Made by a program: the position numbers and the translations under genes. Shown here piece after piece: positions 24,173 to 37,221 of a stretch of 64,000 nucleotides of DNA; the stretch's first letter is position 1, and each line of letters begins with the position of its first letter. A model generated the notes under the pieces. The model saw nothing but the letters and a program-made list of their open reading frames with translations, was not told the DNA's origin and did no database searches. The stretch is taken from the NCBI GenBank assembly GCA_916700875.1, contig CAKAKS010000039.1, positions 16,775,139-16,839,138 on the forward strand, read 5' to 3'. This DNA is from Sebastes aleutianus. Its lineage: Eukaryota > Chordata > Actinopteri > Perciformes > Sebastidae.

Positions 24173-24539
24173 ACAGCTTGGGTCCATGCTTACTTCCTGT
24201 CAGCTACACTGCGACAGGATATAAACTAGGACGTATTTGTGGAATGTTTACGTTCAGCCAACCCCGTGAAATGGTCTATAATATTATAGAAACCACTCCT
24301 TCAGTCACGGGCTGCTTACCCCGCGGTGTGTGAAGGAGAGATAACACAGGTCCTTCCTTCCTGCTGCTGTCACACTTTACAATCAACACTGCTCCCAGTA
24401 GACCACACATACCAAAATTGACAATTCACTCATCTGCAATATCAATATTTCCTATAGTGCAATAATGTGAATTCAACCCTTCGGTCCGTCTACTTATTAT
24501 ATGTTGCTTCTTTACTGTTCAGTTATTTATTATAGGCCT

Positions 24540-24625
24540 ATCTTGCTTTTTTGAACTGATGTTATTGCAACTGTAACACGGAAATGTCCCTGCTGTGGGA
24601 CTAATAAAGGTCTCTTATCTTAAAT
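24540..24625 (+). repeat. LINE-like 3' tail
   Basis: The stretch about ctgctgtgggactaataaag followed by gtctcttatctta resembles the 3' end of Rex1-type LINEs, which finish with a TAATAAAG and a short TCTTA repeat. No upstream LINE coding sequence adjoins it. Confidence 0.4.
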
Positions 24626-24754
24626 GTGGACAACCTGGTGAAAAATATTACCTCATTGCCAAGGTTTGAACTGAAATATGAAAAAAAGGAATAGAGTCTA
24701 CCAGTCACAAAAATATATTGAGATAATTGTTTGAGTTATGGAGACCGGTTAGGA

Positions 24755-24860
24755 CCATATAGGTCAATTTTATTTATAGAGCCCAATATCACAAATTTGT
24801 CTCAGGGGCTTTACAATCTGTACAGCACACGGCACTCTCTGTCCTTACCCTCACAGCGGA
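24755..24860 (+). repeat. Fragment of a common fish repeat (tatttatagagcccaatatc)
   Basis: The wording cccaatatcacaaatttgtc, ggggctttacaatctgtaca and cactctctgtccttaccctc matches a widespread fish repeat 3' region recalled from other genomes. Only about 100 bp remain. Confidence 0.45.
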
Positions 24861-24914
24861 TGAGGAAAACCTTAACCAAGTTAGGTTATACTACTCCTTT
24901 TCGACATGTAAAAT

Positions 24915-25496
24915 GTATGAACGCAACTTGCTATTTATCGGTTTAAGTGAGTGAAAATTCTGGCCTCTTATGAAACTAGAAAAAACTAAGGAATCCATTG
25001 GTACCAACCATGTTGGCTGAATGACGCTACAAACTTACGTTAAATTTTGGCGAGGAAAAACTGTCATGGTTATTTTCAAAGGGGTCCCTTGACCTCTGAC
25101 CTCAAGATGTGTGAATGAAAATGGGTTCTCTGGGTACCCACGAGTTTCCCCTTTACAGACATGCCCGCTTTATGATAATCACATGCAGTTTGGGGCAAGT
25201 CATAGTCAAGTCAGCACACTGACACACTGACAGCTGTTGTTGACTGTTGGGCTGCAGTTTGCCATGTTATGATTTGAGCATATTTGTAATGCTAAATGCA
25301 GTACCTCTGAGGGTTTCTGGACAATATGTGTCATTGTTTTGTGTTGTTAATTGATTTCCAATAATAAATATATACATACATTTGCATAAAGCAGCATATT
25401 TGCCAACTCCCATGTTGATAAGAGTATTAAATACTTGACAAATCTCCCTTTAAGGTACATTTTGAACAAATTTGTCAGACAATTGTTTGACAGCCC
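24915..25496 (-). mobile_element. hAT-like element, family J, copy 1 (reversed, ends decayed)
   Basis: This is the reverse complement of the 46675 element over most of its length (gtcccttgacctctgacctc, cccaaactgcatgtgattat on the opposite strand), with an extra stretch containing ccaataataaatatatacat. The left terminus is eroded. The right one reads TTTGACAGCCC with an internal deletion. Confidence 0.65.
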
Positions 25497-28107
25497 GAAT
25501 TTATTTTAAGTTATGTTTTATGAGACTTTATTTTGCTATATGTTTACTGTTAATGTTTTTATTTGTTTTTACTTATTTGTTGCATGTTCAAAATAAAAAA
25601 ATAAAGTGAAACGAAATGGTTGTCACTGTCCACTCATATTTAGCAACATGAATCCCAGTTAGTATATGACTGTATGAAAGTAGTTATTAAATCTATGCAA
25701 GATATATCATTTGTTTTCATAAATGGTGTGTCGCTTTTAAATGTTGTTGCTGTAAGGAATTGTGGGACGGCATTATTTCCTTTCCTTTCATAAAGGATGT
25801 CCAGTGTATCCTATGCTAAAGTAGATAATGAGGATCATTTCGGGTCATTTCACTCAGTTAGAAACCTTCCTAAGCAAAATAGACTTTTCGACCGCAGCCT
25901 GTTTGGAGTTACAAACTACAACAGACATGCAACTAGATAAAAACAGAAAAATAGAATCACTTAATGCCAATAAAAAAGAAAACAGTAAAGATGCATGATC
26001 AATTATAGGATAAATGGGTTGAAGAGATCCTGAGCAGCACAAAAAATTGACCCACATGTACTATTTAAAATCCAGGCTGACATCATGCGCCTCACTCAGT
26101 TTATCGAGCTGTTTGTCCTCCTGAATCTGTTCATTATTGTTGTTGACAGAGATATCTTGCTGTGTGCCCAACAAAGTGACAGGACAGTGAACGGAAAAGC
26201 ACGAGCCACTCAGAGTTCAACATTGCCCAAACTCATTAACCCACAGATTGACCCCTCTGATCCCAAATCCCCGCAGAGCGCTGAGTTTTGATTGGTGTTA
26301 AATTAAATGAGGATGAGGAAGTTTCAGCCGATACTGCTGTGTTTTCTGATTTTCTTTTCCATTTATTTCAGTCTTTTCAATTTCTTCCCTGCTGAGAAGG
26401 CTTGCTGTTTTATACATTTCGATAAAAAAAAAAAAAAAATAGCTGGATTTTTCAGTTGAAACTGATTTTCAACCAACTTTTATGTCCCCAAGCATACAAA
26501 AGTTGCGTTTCCTGTTGCAGGAAGATAACCGCACTGAAATAAACAAGGTCCTCTTATGAAAACTCAGAAAATGCTTCCATAGATAATAGATGTTTAAACT
26601 TCAGAGTGTTTTTGCATTGTGTTCATACATATACTGTATCTTCTTATGACCTCTTACGGTACACTTTGGTTCCAAAAAGAGCAGTACATTTACTTTTTTT
26701 GTCTGTCTGTCAGAGGTGATATCTCAGACCAGCCTTTTCTCATTCCCAGGGCGTCAAATACCGATGCTTTGTCCTGACCGTCAGCATTTGATACCGCTGC
26801 ACAAGGCACCCTTGCACTTTGCCTAGTCACATTTTCATTGTAAAAAGTTACTAATTTTAAGCTCAACCATGTTGTTAGTCCTAAACCTAACTAAGTGGTT
26901 TTATTGCTTAATTGTAAAAAAGTGTTTATGTTCAATTCACAACATTAAGCACGTGTTTACAGCGACTGTAAAGTGACGCCAAGGGGTCTGACAAAAGCAC
27001 CAGTATTTGACGAGCTGGGATGAGAATGTGTTGCTCAGACACGGCTCGCCTCATTTTCACTAAAAGTAGGAGAATAATATATCTCACAATTGCATGCTGT
27101 CATTTCCAAATTAGACTTGTCAGCCCACGGGGAACTTTATACATTCATTTGTCAGGGTGTCACACACAATATCAGACACTACTGATTGGATTTTGATGAA
27201 ACTTGGGGAAGTTTTACTGAGTACATCTCAGAACTGCATTTCAACATTTCCAGAATTACACTAACTGGCTCTACATGGGCCATTACACCAGGACGTCTTA
27301 ATTATTTGTGCAGGGAGACGTAGTTATTATTACCATCATTTGAGGAGGAAATGAAAACACTGAAATAAAGTAATCAAAGAAAACCTAAAAGCAGTGAGAA
27401 ACAAACAAGCAAAAACGCTGCTGTGCCAATATCGTCACCTAAAAGCCCAACGTGAGACTCATGTGATGATTATACAATTTGCAATTTATTCTTATTACTT
27501 GATGTTTTACCAGAGGAGATGAGTCCTTCAGAAACAGTTAGCCTTTCTATTCTGTTGTTCGCTTTCCCACTTTCACAATTTATGGACAATGGTTGGGAAT
27601 GGATTGAGAGATAAGCAGCACTGATTACATTGTTGCTGTCAGTGGATTCAAATAAATAAGGCCATTTAATAACAGCAACAGGTTCTAACAGCATATCGTT
27701 TCTTTATCCTCACAAATCACATCCTTTTTCCATTTTGAAAAGTAAGCAATCAAAAGTATAAAGTGAAAATCCAGGGGCGTGAAGCAAGGCTGGATGTGAA
27801 ATGAAACTTTGCGTCTACAGGGAAGTGAGTGTCATGAGACAAGCTGGTTTATAGCTGTAATATCAGCTCCAGAAAGAAAAAAATAGACAAAAATAGACTG
27901 AGAAGAATAAATTGTTTATATATTAAAAACTGAGACTTCCATCATGCCTTACCATTGTAACATTGCATTACTTTGTCTTCAAAATCCAATCTGTGGGGTC
28001 TGAAACATTAAGTGAGACAAACAGACAAATGAATTAATAAAGGAGACTGACCCAGTGGGAAGTTATAATGATTAGAGGGATAGATCTGTCTCTGTGAGTT
28101 ACAAAGT
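25497..28107. other. Unassigned intergenic sequence
   Basis: No gene was seen. A stretch near 27180-27300 (gattggattttgatgaaac) resembles 14330 and may be an old repeat. Confidence 0.45.
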
Positions 28108-28246
28108 TTACCTGACCCGCCAGATGGTTTGTTACACCAGAAACATCTGAGAAGCCGTCATTGGAAACTGTTTGGAAAAGTGCGGGAACTTTCAAAAAAA
28201 TACATGGCAGGTGATTGGATGAACCATCTGTCAATCAAACTCTCTG
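28108..28246 (+). repeat. Dispersed repeat, copy 1 (paired with 31398)
   Basis: It matches 31398-31530 in the same orientation at roughly 85% by eye (acctgacccg-cagatggttt, ggtgattggatgaaccatct, gtcaatcaaactct). No ends or coding potential identify its class. Confidence 0.7.
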
Positions 28247-28429
28247 TTTGAGTCCTACAAAGTTGCTGTGCTCCAGAAGTTTCACACTCTTTAGTATCTT
28301 TAGCCAAAATCTTTCATGAGCTTCGTCCAACTTTAAAAAACTTCATATGTGTTAAGCAAATGTTTGTTTAAGGTCTTTTCCGATGACAGATTATGATTCA
28401 TGACTGTTAGACCTCTCCTCCACCCTTAC

Positions 28430-29184
28430 TGCACCGGCTCCCCACAAGGCTGTGTGTTGAGCCTCATCCACTAAACCCTCTACACTCATTCCACCAATCA
28501 TCAAGTTCGTGGACAACACGACTGTGGTTGGACTTATCTCAGGAGTAGACGAGACAGCCTACAGGGATGAAGTCCTAAGACTGACAGTGTGGTGTTCAGA
28601 GAGCAAACTCGTCATGAACGCCTCAAAAACAAAAACAACTCATAATAGACTTCCGGAAGAACAGTGCAGACCCCGACCCGCTTTACATCAACAGGGGCTG
28701 TGTGGACAGGGTCCCTGCTTTCAGGTTCCTGGGCACGCACATCGCTGATGATCTCTCCTGCTCTACCGCCACCACCACCACAGTAGTCAAAAAGACACCG
28801 CAGCGACTCCACTTCTCCTGAGGATCCTCAGGAAAACCAACCTGCACGAGAAGCTGCTGGTGTCCTTCCGCCGCTGCTCCATCGAGAGTGTGCTGGCGTA
28901 CTGTATCTCAGCGCGGTATATGCCAGCTGCTCAGCAACAGACACGAGAGCCCTTCAGAGGGTCATCAACGCGGCCTAGAAGATCTTCGGCTGCTCACTGC
29001 CCTCTCTGGAGGATTTATTCAGACCCTCAGTAGAGCAGCCAACATAATAAATGACCCATCCCAAACCTGGACACCATCTGTTTGATCCGCTGCACTCTGG
29101 TAGATGCTTCAGGTCCATCAAATCAAGGACAGACTCAAAAACAGCTTCTAACCCAGAGCTATACGAGACCAGTTAAACACTGAC
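28430..29184 (+). pseudogene. Decayed LINE reverse transcriptase (Rex1/CR1-like)
   Basis: Readable pieces in shifting frames are GSPQGCVLS (28437-28465), KFVDNTTVVGLISGVDETAY (28504-28563) where F-A-D-D is expected, WCSESKLVMNASKTK, and RILRKTNLHEKLLVSFRRCS followed by IESVLAYCISARY (about 28816-28920). The catalytic FADD has become FVDN, part of the palm is deleted, and several frameshifts are present. The 3' UTR appears to continue to about 30430 with later insertions. Confidence 0.75.
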
Positions 29185-29618
29185 GCCGACTGTGCCCTCT
29201 TATCCATGTGCCAAATTACCATTAGCAGTTGCGTGGCCTGATTTTTTTCCCCACCTGCATTCCGCAAAGACCCCCCCTACTCTGCCTCTGATTGGCTGCT
29301 CGCTGCCTTTATTGCTGATGAACAAGATTGGTGGAAGGTCGGTAGGGTTAATGATTTCCACACCGTGTGAATGTTTTCATAAAGATGGCAGCCTGCTTGT
29401 ACAGTGCTCTCATATATAATTATAATGTCCTGCTTATGGGAGAAAAATGTTTTTTATGCATGTTGCCTATATGGATGGAATACAATTAGGCTACAGATAC
29501 GTTGGAGATTTAAATATTGATGTGGTGTTATAATTATACTTAATGTTGATATGGCACACTGATTAACAAGAACATTTAAAAATAGCACTTCATATCAAAA
29601 AGGTTGCTGACCCCTGGT
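29185..29618 (-). mobile_element. Probable hAT-like fragment ending in GGTTGCTGACCCCTG
   Basis: The right boundary reads GGTTGCTGACCCCTG, the complement of a CAGGGGTCAGCAACC hAT-type terminus (recalled). LINE-like sequence appears on both sides, suggesting insertion into the LINE remnant. The left terminus was not found. Confidence 0.4.
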
Positions 29619-30440
29619 CACACTGACTATCAGCACTACAATAGTTAGTTACAGCTACATTACAACTGCATCACAACCTTTGTATGTATATATTGTACAC
29701 TGCACAGATGTTTGCTGTCCAACTGCACCTTAATATATTCCTTTGTACATATGTATTCCCGTATTCATTACTTGTAGAGAGGGCTACATACAACTCAGCA
29801 AATATGCAATATCTCAATTATTTTGCAGTTTTTTTTCATAGGTCACAGCAATATTACTTTATATTAAAATATATATTTTTGGTTTCTTCTTTATTTTCAT
29901 TACCGTTTGATATGTGTGAATGCACCGTCAGGATTGCTACTTAAAGGGGACATATCATGAAAAACTCACCTTTTCAGTGCTTGTTCACATACATTTGCCT
30001 ACCAACCCACAAACTGTGAAATAAGACAACCCAGTCAGTTTTTTGTGGGCTGCCTAGATCAGAAAAAATTTGATTTAACAAGCCATTCAGATTTGGCTCC
30101 CCTTCCTATGTCACATGCAGGATCATTAGAATATATCGCCCACAGCTTGAGAACGACCTTTGCAAAGGTGCACCATATTTTTCGGGAGGGATGGCTTAAA
30201 GAGACAGGCGCTATATTATGTAGCGTTTCAGACAAACAGTATGAGAAAAACAATGTGTTTTTTTTTTTACATTAAAGCATATAAACGTGTTCCAGTATAA
30301 ACCCAAAATACAAGTATGAACCTGGAAATAAGCATGATATGTCCCCTTTAAATTCCGTTGTACTTTGTGCAATGACAATATAGGAACTATATTCTATTTA
30401 CAATTAAATACACAGTGAATTTTGGAGAAATAAAGAACAA
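29619..30440 (+). repeat. LINE 3' UTR remnant, interrupted by family D element
   Basis: The stretch 29619-29940 (tgtacactgcacagatgttt, ttaatatattcctttgtac) and 30352-30440 (attccgttgtactttgtgcaatgacaata) reads like the 3' region of the same kind of LINE. The two parts are separated by the TTAA-flanked D element. Confidence 0.5.
29945..30347. mobile_element. TTAA-flanked miniature element, family D
   Basis: This 403-bp element has perfect terminal inverted repeats AGGGGACATATCATG / CATGATATGTCCCCT and TTAA on both sides (29941-29944 and 30348-30351). Short ORFs on both strands inside it are not supported as genes. It appears inserted in the 3' tail of the LINE remnant that begins near 28430. 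Confidence 0.88.
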
Positions 30441-31397
30441 CAACAAAGTATGATATTAACACATCAACATAGAGTTTTAAACCACACCATGATGAGTCTG
30501 TATACATCATCATACAAATGAGTCTAGCCTATGTTATAGTACAAGGAGAGAAGCTCTGTTGGGTTGAGGCTAAACAACCACAGATAATACTTATATTCAC
30601 AGCAGCATCGGGAATGTAGTGAGAGAATATGTGGCTCAAAACGCCACAAAATGTGTCGTCCTACATGCTACTACTCACTGTACAATAACAATGATATTTT
30701 AGGTTCATTGCTTGTCACACTGAGCCAGCTGAGTCGAGTGAAATCTTGGTCGCAATCTATGCCAGACTGTACGATATCAGTGTTGAAGCATGTCAGACTT
30801 CTACAACAGACTGTGTGATGAATGTCTACTCTAATCCTATCTCATGTTTAGAAAATGAAGAAAAACGGGAGAGAAGCTTTGGCCAGCTTTGTATTCTGTG
30901 TCATTTCATGCCATATTGGTTTGTAGAAGCAGCAGTCACATCTCTGGCGCCGTCAGAATCTGATGCAGACAGTCTTTAGCATTGGTGGACATTGGTCTTA
31001 TTATGTGTTTTGGGATCACCATGTTGGACTGAGGACCAAACCTTTCTCCATGTTTCTTTCATCATTGTGAGCTTTCATCTGGTGGTCAGCTGTAAATAGT
31101 GCAGTGATGAACCCACCCTGATCACTCAGGATATGTTTTAAGGTTGTCTGTTGTGGTTCAGATTAAATGCAAATGTGTCACTGGCTGCATTAAAGGATTG
31201 GATGACAGCCCAGTAAATTCTTCAGTATCTATGTAACACAACGCAGCCTTTCCTCAGCAATAGCCTCTATTATCTTCTCTCTCTCTGTCTCTCAGACCTT
31301 TCCCACCGCAAATTTTTGAGAAAGTCAGGAACTTAACCTGCATTTCCACTGGAGATACCAGTGTCTAAATTTAGTTCCTGGCCTACAAACAGTGAAC
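30441..31397. other. Unassigned intergenic sequence
   Basis: No exon or element boundaries were recognised. Confidence 0.45.
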
Positions 31398-31530
31398 CTG
31401 ACCCGACAGATGGTTTGCTACACAAAACCATCTGAGAAGTAATCACTGGAAACTGTTTGAAAAAAGGGAAGGCACTTTCAAAAAATACTTGGCAGGTGAT
31501 TGGATGAACCATCTGTCAATCAAACTCTTG
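31398..31530 (+). repeat. Dispersed repeat, copy 2 (paired with 28108)
   Basis: This is the second copy of the repeat at 28108-28246, 3.3 kb away in the same orientation. Short ORFs on both strands across it are not supported. Confidence 0.7.
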
Positions 31531-31625
31531 CCAAAGTCAGGGGAAGAACGAAAACATATTTTCCATCGAGAAAAGCTTTGTTCTCCTTTCAATGAAGTAA
31601 TACTCTCCTGTTCTGATATAACTGA

Positions 31626-32590
31626 TGTAGGGCTGACCCGAATGCTTCGAAGCTTCAAAGCTTCAACCGTCGCCATGGTAATCAATATTCGAATGCTTCA
31701 TTTTTTGTTTGTTTTTTATATATAAGTATGTAATAATAATGTATAAATCCCCAAATAGCTCATGAAATAAGGAATAATCCCACAACATTATTCATATTGT
31801 TATGCCCAGCTCGTTCAAGAGCATAACAAAGGGAAATCCACACAGTAACAGTTTCAATATGCAAGTATGTTTATTAAAGATAATTTAACTGAAGGATAAT
31901 TAAGTAAATAATGGTGTAAAGTCGGTAATCAGTAGTGAGGTGATGGGTGCTGTGAAACTATAGTGCTAACCTAAGATACCTTTAACATGAGGGATAACTA
32001 AATATAAGCAAAACCAAATAAACCAAACTGGGAGCCTGCAAAATCTGGTATTCAGGACAGCCCTAAACTGATGCTATTGCAGCATCTACGCTAACCTCTT
32101 CATGAGCCGCCATTGTTGTTTGGAACCAACAGAACGCTTCTCGGTGTCGTCACACACACCTAAGCCACGCCCGTAGCTGCCAGTAGCTCCTCACCGGATG
32201 CTGATTGGCTTGCCAGACACAAACATTATTTGACAAATGGATTTTCCTGTGACATTTGAAGGGCTGTCCCAATGCCATTTTTTGGGCTTCGAAGCTTCAA
32301 TGAGAAATATTCTAAGATGTTCTAAGCTTTGTTGAGCAGCGCGGCGCCGCAGGCTGACATGTTCTTCTGTCTGTCTATCTCCAATCTCCCCCGTTTAAGT
32401 GTCCACGACAGTGCCACTGCCACACTACTGTACACACACGTACCTCTACTCACAACAAACAGCGATATCCGTCTGAGAATAACTAATAATAATTCATGTT
32501 GAATATGAGTATTGAATAATGTTGTGGGATTAATCCTTATTTCATGGGATATTTGGGATTTCTACATTATTATTCGATACTTTTTTTTAT
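31626..32590. mobile_element. DNA-element remnant with GCTTCGAAGCTTC motifs and internal inverted arms
   Basis: It starts near AGGGCTGACCCGAATGCTTC and has a second GGGCTTCGAAGCTTC motif at about 32280. Arms of about 75 bp at 31724-31799 and 32501-32577 are reverse complements at roughly 80% by eye (cccacaacattattcatatt versus its complement). It is probably two related hAT-like fragments or one rearranged element. Confidence 0.5.
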
Positions 32591-33173
32591 TATAACAACG
32601 CGAGAATCCAGCAAGGCAATACAAAAAGTCTATCTGTGTGGAATTTGCTGTTTCATTCACAAGGTAAGCAAACACAGGTTGCCACTAGTATCAACATTAG
32701 GACTATCTGGTGAACATTTCTTGTAAACATTTTGAGGTTAATAACAAAGTGATGTAATTTCCTTACTGATCTAATCTAAAAGAGAGTGTGAACAGGACAG
32801 AGGTGGTCAGGGAGTGACAGTGAGAAAAAGCAATTGCGTACCGAAGCAATTGATAAAGAAGTGATTTAAGAAATGATGAACCATGAAACCATGAAACACT
32901 CAGCTGATTGTCGCTGCATTGGAGACATGTAACCATGATGTTTTCAGTCTACCAACTCTCAGTCTCTCTCCTACTTTGCATATCTGCTTTGCAACAGTCA
33001 TTCAAATATCACACAACAGTAAACCACAAAGAATAATACAATGACTGTTTAGTGTTGTGTATGAAGAGCTGTGCTTTGTGAATCTGTTATCAGTCTAATA
33101 TTCAAGCTTCTTTAAATGTGCTGGAAACACAAACAGGAATGCTCCTCAGTTACTGTGATTATTTAAAAAGGAG

Positions 33174-33174
<1 letters not shown>

Positions 33175-33266
<92 letters not shown>
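33175..33266 (+). repeat. (CT)n microsatellite
   Basis: About 46 CT units with one CC interruption. The Ser-Leu and Glu-Arg ORFs across it on both strands are artefacts of the dinucleotide. Confidence 0.97.
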
Positions 33267-33271
<5 letters not shown>

Positions 33272-33809
33272 TCATTCTATGTGCCATGTTATTTGGTATG
33301 CAAATCGCCTTTATGATATTCCTATCTGGCCGTATGACTGAGCACAAATTTGTATTTCAATTTATTTTTTAATCTATTGAGTTTTTTTTGTTTTTGTTTT
33401 TTTTTATTTGGAAGAAGTCACACTTTCCCCATAGATAATATCAAATGCAATAACTAAAAAAAGTAAAATTTGACATATAGAGTGGTGAGTCATTTGAGAC
33501 GGTCGCCGTTGAGTCAGTGGTGTAGTGATGAAGTGAAGACTGCAGTCGGTCTCAGCAGAAAGCACACAGACAATCTGAGTGTATCAGGTGAAGATGGTCT
33601 GAGAGCACATCTTGTGCCCTGTACACAAATAACTTCGAATTTTTTGAATAACCTTTTCAAAGAGTTCATTCCTGTTCAATCATTAACTTTGGAATGATAG
33701 ACACTCGCAGTTTTTTTTCGCCATCTTTTCTGTGCCCATTGGCGGACTTTTTTTTTTTTTTACCTCAATTTCCATGTAGATCTGCATACAATGACAAATA
33801 CCATGTTAA

Positions 33810-34274
33810 AGGTGCTAAATGCGAAATTGGGAGCATTTCTATTGCCTCTGCAAAGTTCTCAATATGGCATACACTGAGCCGGCGGTTCGTAGCTATAGAT
33901 GCGAACAGCGCTAACAGTGAAAACAACTGCAAAACTGCTTACAGAGCCAACAGTGTTTACCTGAGGGAGAACCGGAGGGTGGGTGTTACGCTTCTGCATG
34001 CCGTCGAGCGGTACAGTGCTATCTGCTGCATTGCAGAGCAGCAGCCGGGAGTTAACCAGTGGGGCAAGCTCACATGTAGGCTACTAACATGCACTAAAAG
34101 CATGCACGGCCAGCCTGGCTATGTCAACAAAGCACAGAGAAACTCGGATTACAACACACACAGAGGGAGAGCGACTTCATTCTCTGCTCAGGTAGACATT
34201 ACTCCTCTATATCTTTACATAGCAAATAGTTGTTTGATGCTATATTAATGCTCTGAATATCATGTAGAGCACCT
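33810..34274 (+). mobile_element. TTAA-flanked miniature element, family B, copy 2
   Basis: It starts AGGTGCTAAATGCG after TTAA (33806-33809) and ends ATGTAGAGCACCT before TTAA (34275-34278). The 184-codon ORF spanning it has no known domain, and its sequence recurs in the other B copies, so it is treated as repeat. Confidence 0.82.
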
Positions 34275-34278
34275 TTAA

Positions 34279-36684
34279 CTATGTCATTCGTTGTATTATT
34301 TCCCACAAAGTTCAACCTGACACCTCAAGTTCTGGTCTTTTTCAAAGACTTTAAAGCAGTAAGAAAAATACAGAATTCAAGGATGAAAGCAAACAAGAAT
34401 TAAAAAAATTGATGTGTGCTTTACTTCTTTCGTTATGTGTGTTTTTACAAAATGTATAACTATTTGTATACGTTAATTCATATGCGTAGCACTTTATCAC
34501 TATAGGTAGGTATATAGAGTCTGAAACCTGACAGCATCTTCCAGTAATATTATACATTTCTTTAAAAAAAAATAAATGCAGATTTACAAGTTTTTTGTCA
34601 TAGTATTATACCTCAGATACTTCTAATAAATTCCCACCTGAATAAAGGCTATGCACTCCCAATGTGCAATCAATACCAAATGCAGACATTTGCATATACA
34701 TATATGCAAATTATGCTGCTAAGCGTGGATACAGCCACACACACTTCATGGCTTTCTAACCTTGAGTTACTTTCTCTGCGTGTGGATCGTCAACATATTT
34801 CAAATATTTATGACAGCCCTGTCGATCCTGTGCTCATCAATACAGACGTATTCACCTGGGTCATGATTATACACATAGACTGCAACATGACAAGAAATAT
34901 CTGTTGTTGCAAAAATGTATTAAAATGGAGAAACCTATAAATGTGATGGTTCATTTGCTTCTGCTCTATTTGAAATGTCTGTATGTGGCATCCCTGAACC
35001 TTGCCATTTTTGTCAGATAAAGCCTGAGGCTGAATCCCCCTGGTAGTCAGATCGTATGTACAGGGTGTGAGCAGGAAAAAGTCAAAAATAAAAAACTGGG
35101 GATGAGAAATATATCTGTCGAGTAATTTTTACTTGAAATTGTATTTAAGGCTTTGTCTTTAAAATTAATTTCCTGGCATATACAGCACAAAGAAGGATGT
35201 TGAGAACAAGCATTTCGCAAACAGAAAATCTCCATCCAATTAAGAGATGAAATAAAAATAGATTCCTGAGAGGCAAAACGGCGAGTGAGTCATAGTCGCT
35301 TTGTTTACAGGAAAAGTTCAAGAACCTTGGGTGACTATAACTGCATACAATAACTTTGAATTCACATAATGTGGTTTCAGATGAACCTTTTAATACTTTT
35401 AATAATGCTGCACTGTACATTCAATAGTTTGCTATTAAATATAGCCTTTTACTGTATTCAAAGCCAGTTAGTCATCAGTAAACGTCACAAACACTTGTCG
35501 TGAGAGGTGTAAATCGGGTAACCTTCAATAAAAGTAAAAGAAAATGCTTTTAAAGGGGTTGGATGAAAATGTGTTGCTTGATGCTAAGTTTAGCTGTTTA
35601 ATTAGCACCTGGACAGTCTTTTTTTTTTCCATTATGTTCTCCAGTCTGTTAATTGTTTTGCCAACTGTGCGTGCCATAGCAACAGCATGTGTCTTTATTC
35701 TCCTAACCCTTCTTTTACTGTTAAATGCGTTGCATTTTCAGGCAGTTACTCTGAGGAAAGCGTGGGATTAAAAAACCTTATCACTTATAACCTTTTCATA
35801 ATAGTGTTTATCACCCCTTGCCTGAAAATAGCTATAGGTCTAAAAGTATGTGGACTTCAAGCAGTGCTCCTATAATATATAATGTGCTCAGTTTAGTACT
35901 CAAGAATAGAAATGTTTCCCATGTTAGTATCGCTGAGGAGCTCTGTTTTATCTCACTGAGAAAGAAAACCATTTTCTTAACCTGTTTCTGTCATTTTCAT
36001 GTGATGATACTATTGGTTAATGATTATTCATTAAAGTCATATCATTAGAGTAAAAATAATAAAAAACATCACTGAACACCATCACATCAAATTGGTCTTC
36101 ATTGATGTGTTCATTTGGAAACACTGAAAAATTCACTTTCTTGCAATTTATCCAGAAGACATCAGCTGACTTTCATATATAGCTTGCAGAAATAATAGGC
36201 TACAATTATTGAGCTGCAACTGTCAAGAAAAAAATCATTCTCATTAGTCTTTGTTTTGATTGCCTCTCTGCTTTAAGACACACGTTCCTCCCGGCAACTG
36301 ATGAATGTAATGGCCTAGAAATTGACAGCTCACATAATGGAGGTTCTTCTGGTGTTGCCATGTTTGTTATAACGGCAAAACAAAAAAAGGACTTACGGTT
36401 TAGGAAAACACAGCAATGTGAAGATTAATTGAAGACCCAAAAGCCCTTTGTCTTTAGTCGATAAAGTCCTGCGGCAGCAGCCCTTTGTTGTTTTCCCCTC
36501 TGACTCAATAAAGAAATATCCACTGTGTTTGGAGGCTTATATGTTAGATATTTGAAAGGACATGCTGTATCAGAAGAGTCATCCCCAGCTGAAATATTTA
36601 TAAGAAAAAGTGGATACATCTCAAAGTACAACCTCACGATTGTTCCTGAGATCAGAACTAAAAGGGACGGAGAGGCAGCCTTTC
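34279..36684. other. Unassigned intergenic sequence
   Basis: AT-rich and low in recognisable repeats. No ORF above 92 codons is present and none shows a known domain. Confidence 0.5.
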
Positions 36685-37221
36685 TTAAAGGTTAAAAATG
36701 CAGTTTGTAGGATCTGGCAGCGTCTAGTGATGAGGCTGCAAATTGCAACCAACTGAAACTTCTCCCGTGTGCCAAACGTGTGGGAGAACTACGGTGGCCG
36801 ACTCAAAAATGTGAAAACGCGAATGGCCCCATCTACAGTCAGAGTTTGGTTTGTCCTTACTGGGCTACTGTAGAAACATGGTGGCCAACTCTGTGAAGAG
36901 GACCAAGGCCTATTGAAAGAGACTGGGTCACGCGTCAACAACGTGTCATATCTTTGGGGTATAACATAACATGCGCAGTAAAATCTGGTCTGCACTCGCC
37001 AAAATTGAGCCAATCGCAACACACGACCGCAGCTTCAGTTACACTGCGCATGTGTTGTACCAAGGGAATGAAATTAGCATCTGCCACCTGCCAAATACAG
37101 GATAAATGTTGGCTGTGGCAGGTAGAAATTTCAGGTCACCTGCCACTATGGCAGATAAGTATTCCTTATATTAAGAAATATTATTTATTAAATATTATTA
37201 TTAAATAAATAATAATATTAA

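Noticed and set aside
23642..24333. Plus-strand ORFs of 120, 64 and 136 codons
   Set aside because: They are antisense to the LINE reverse transcriptase on the minus strand.
33118..33372. 84-codon Ser-Leu ORF and 62-codon Glu-Arg ORF on the other strand
   Set aside because: Both are translations of the CT microsatellite.
33694..34248. 184-codon ORF, the second longest single-exon frame on the plus strand
   Set aside because: It lies mostly inside the TTAA-flanked B element, its sequence recurs at 18015, 38045 and 56411, and it has no recognisable domain.
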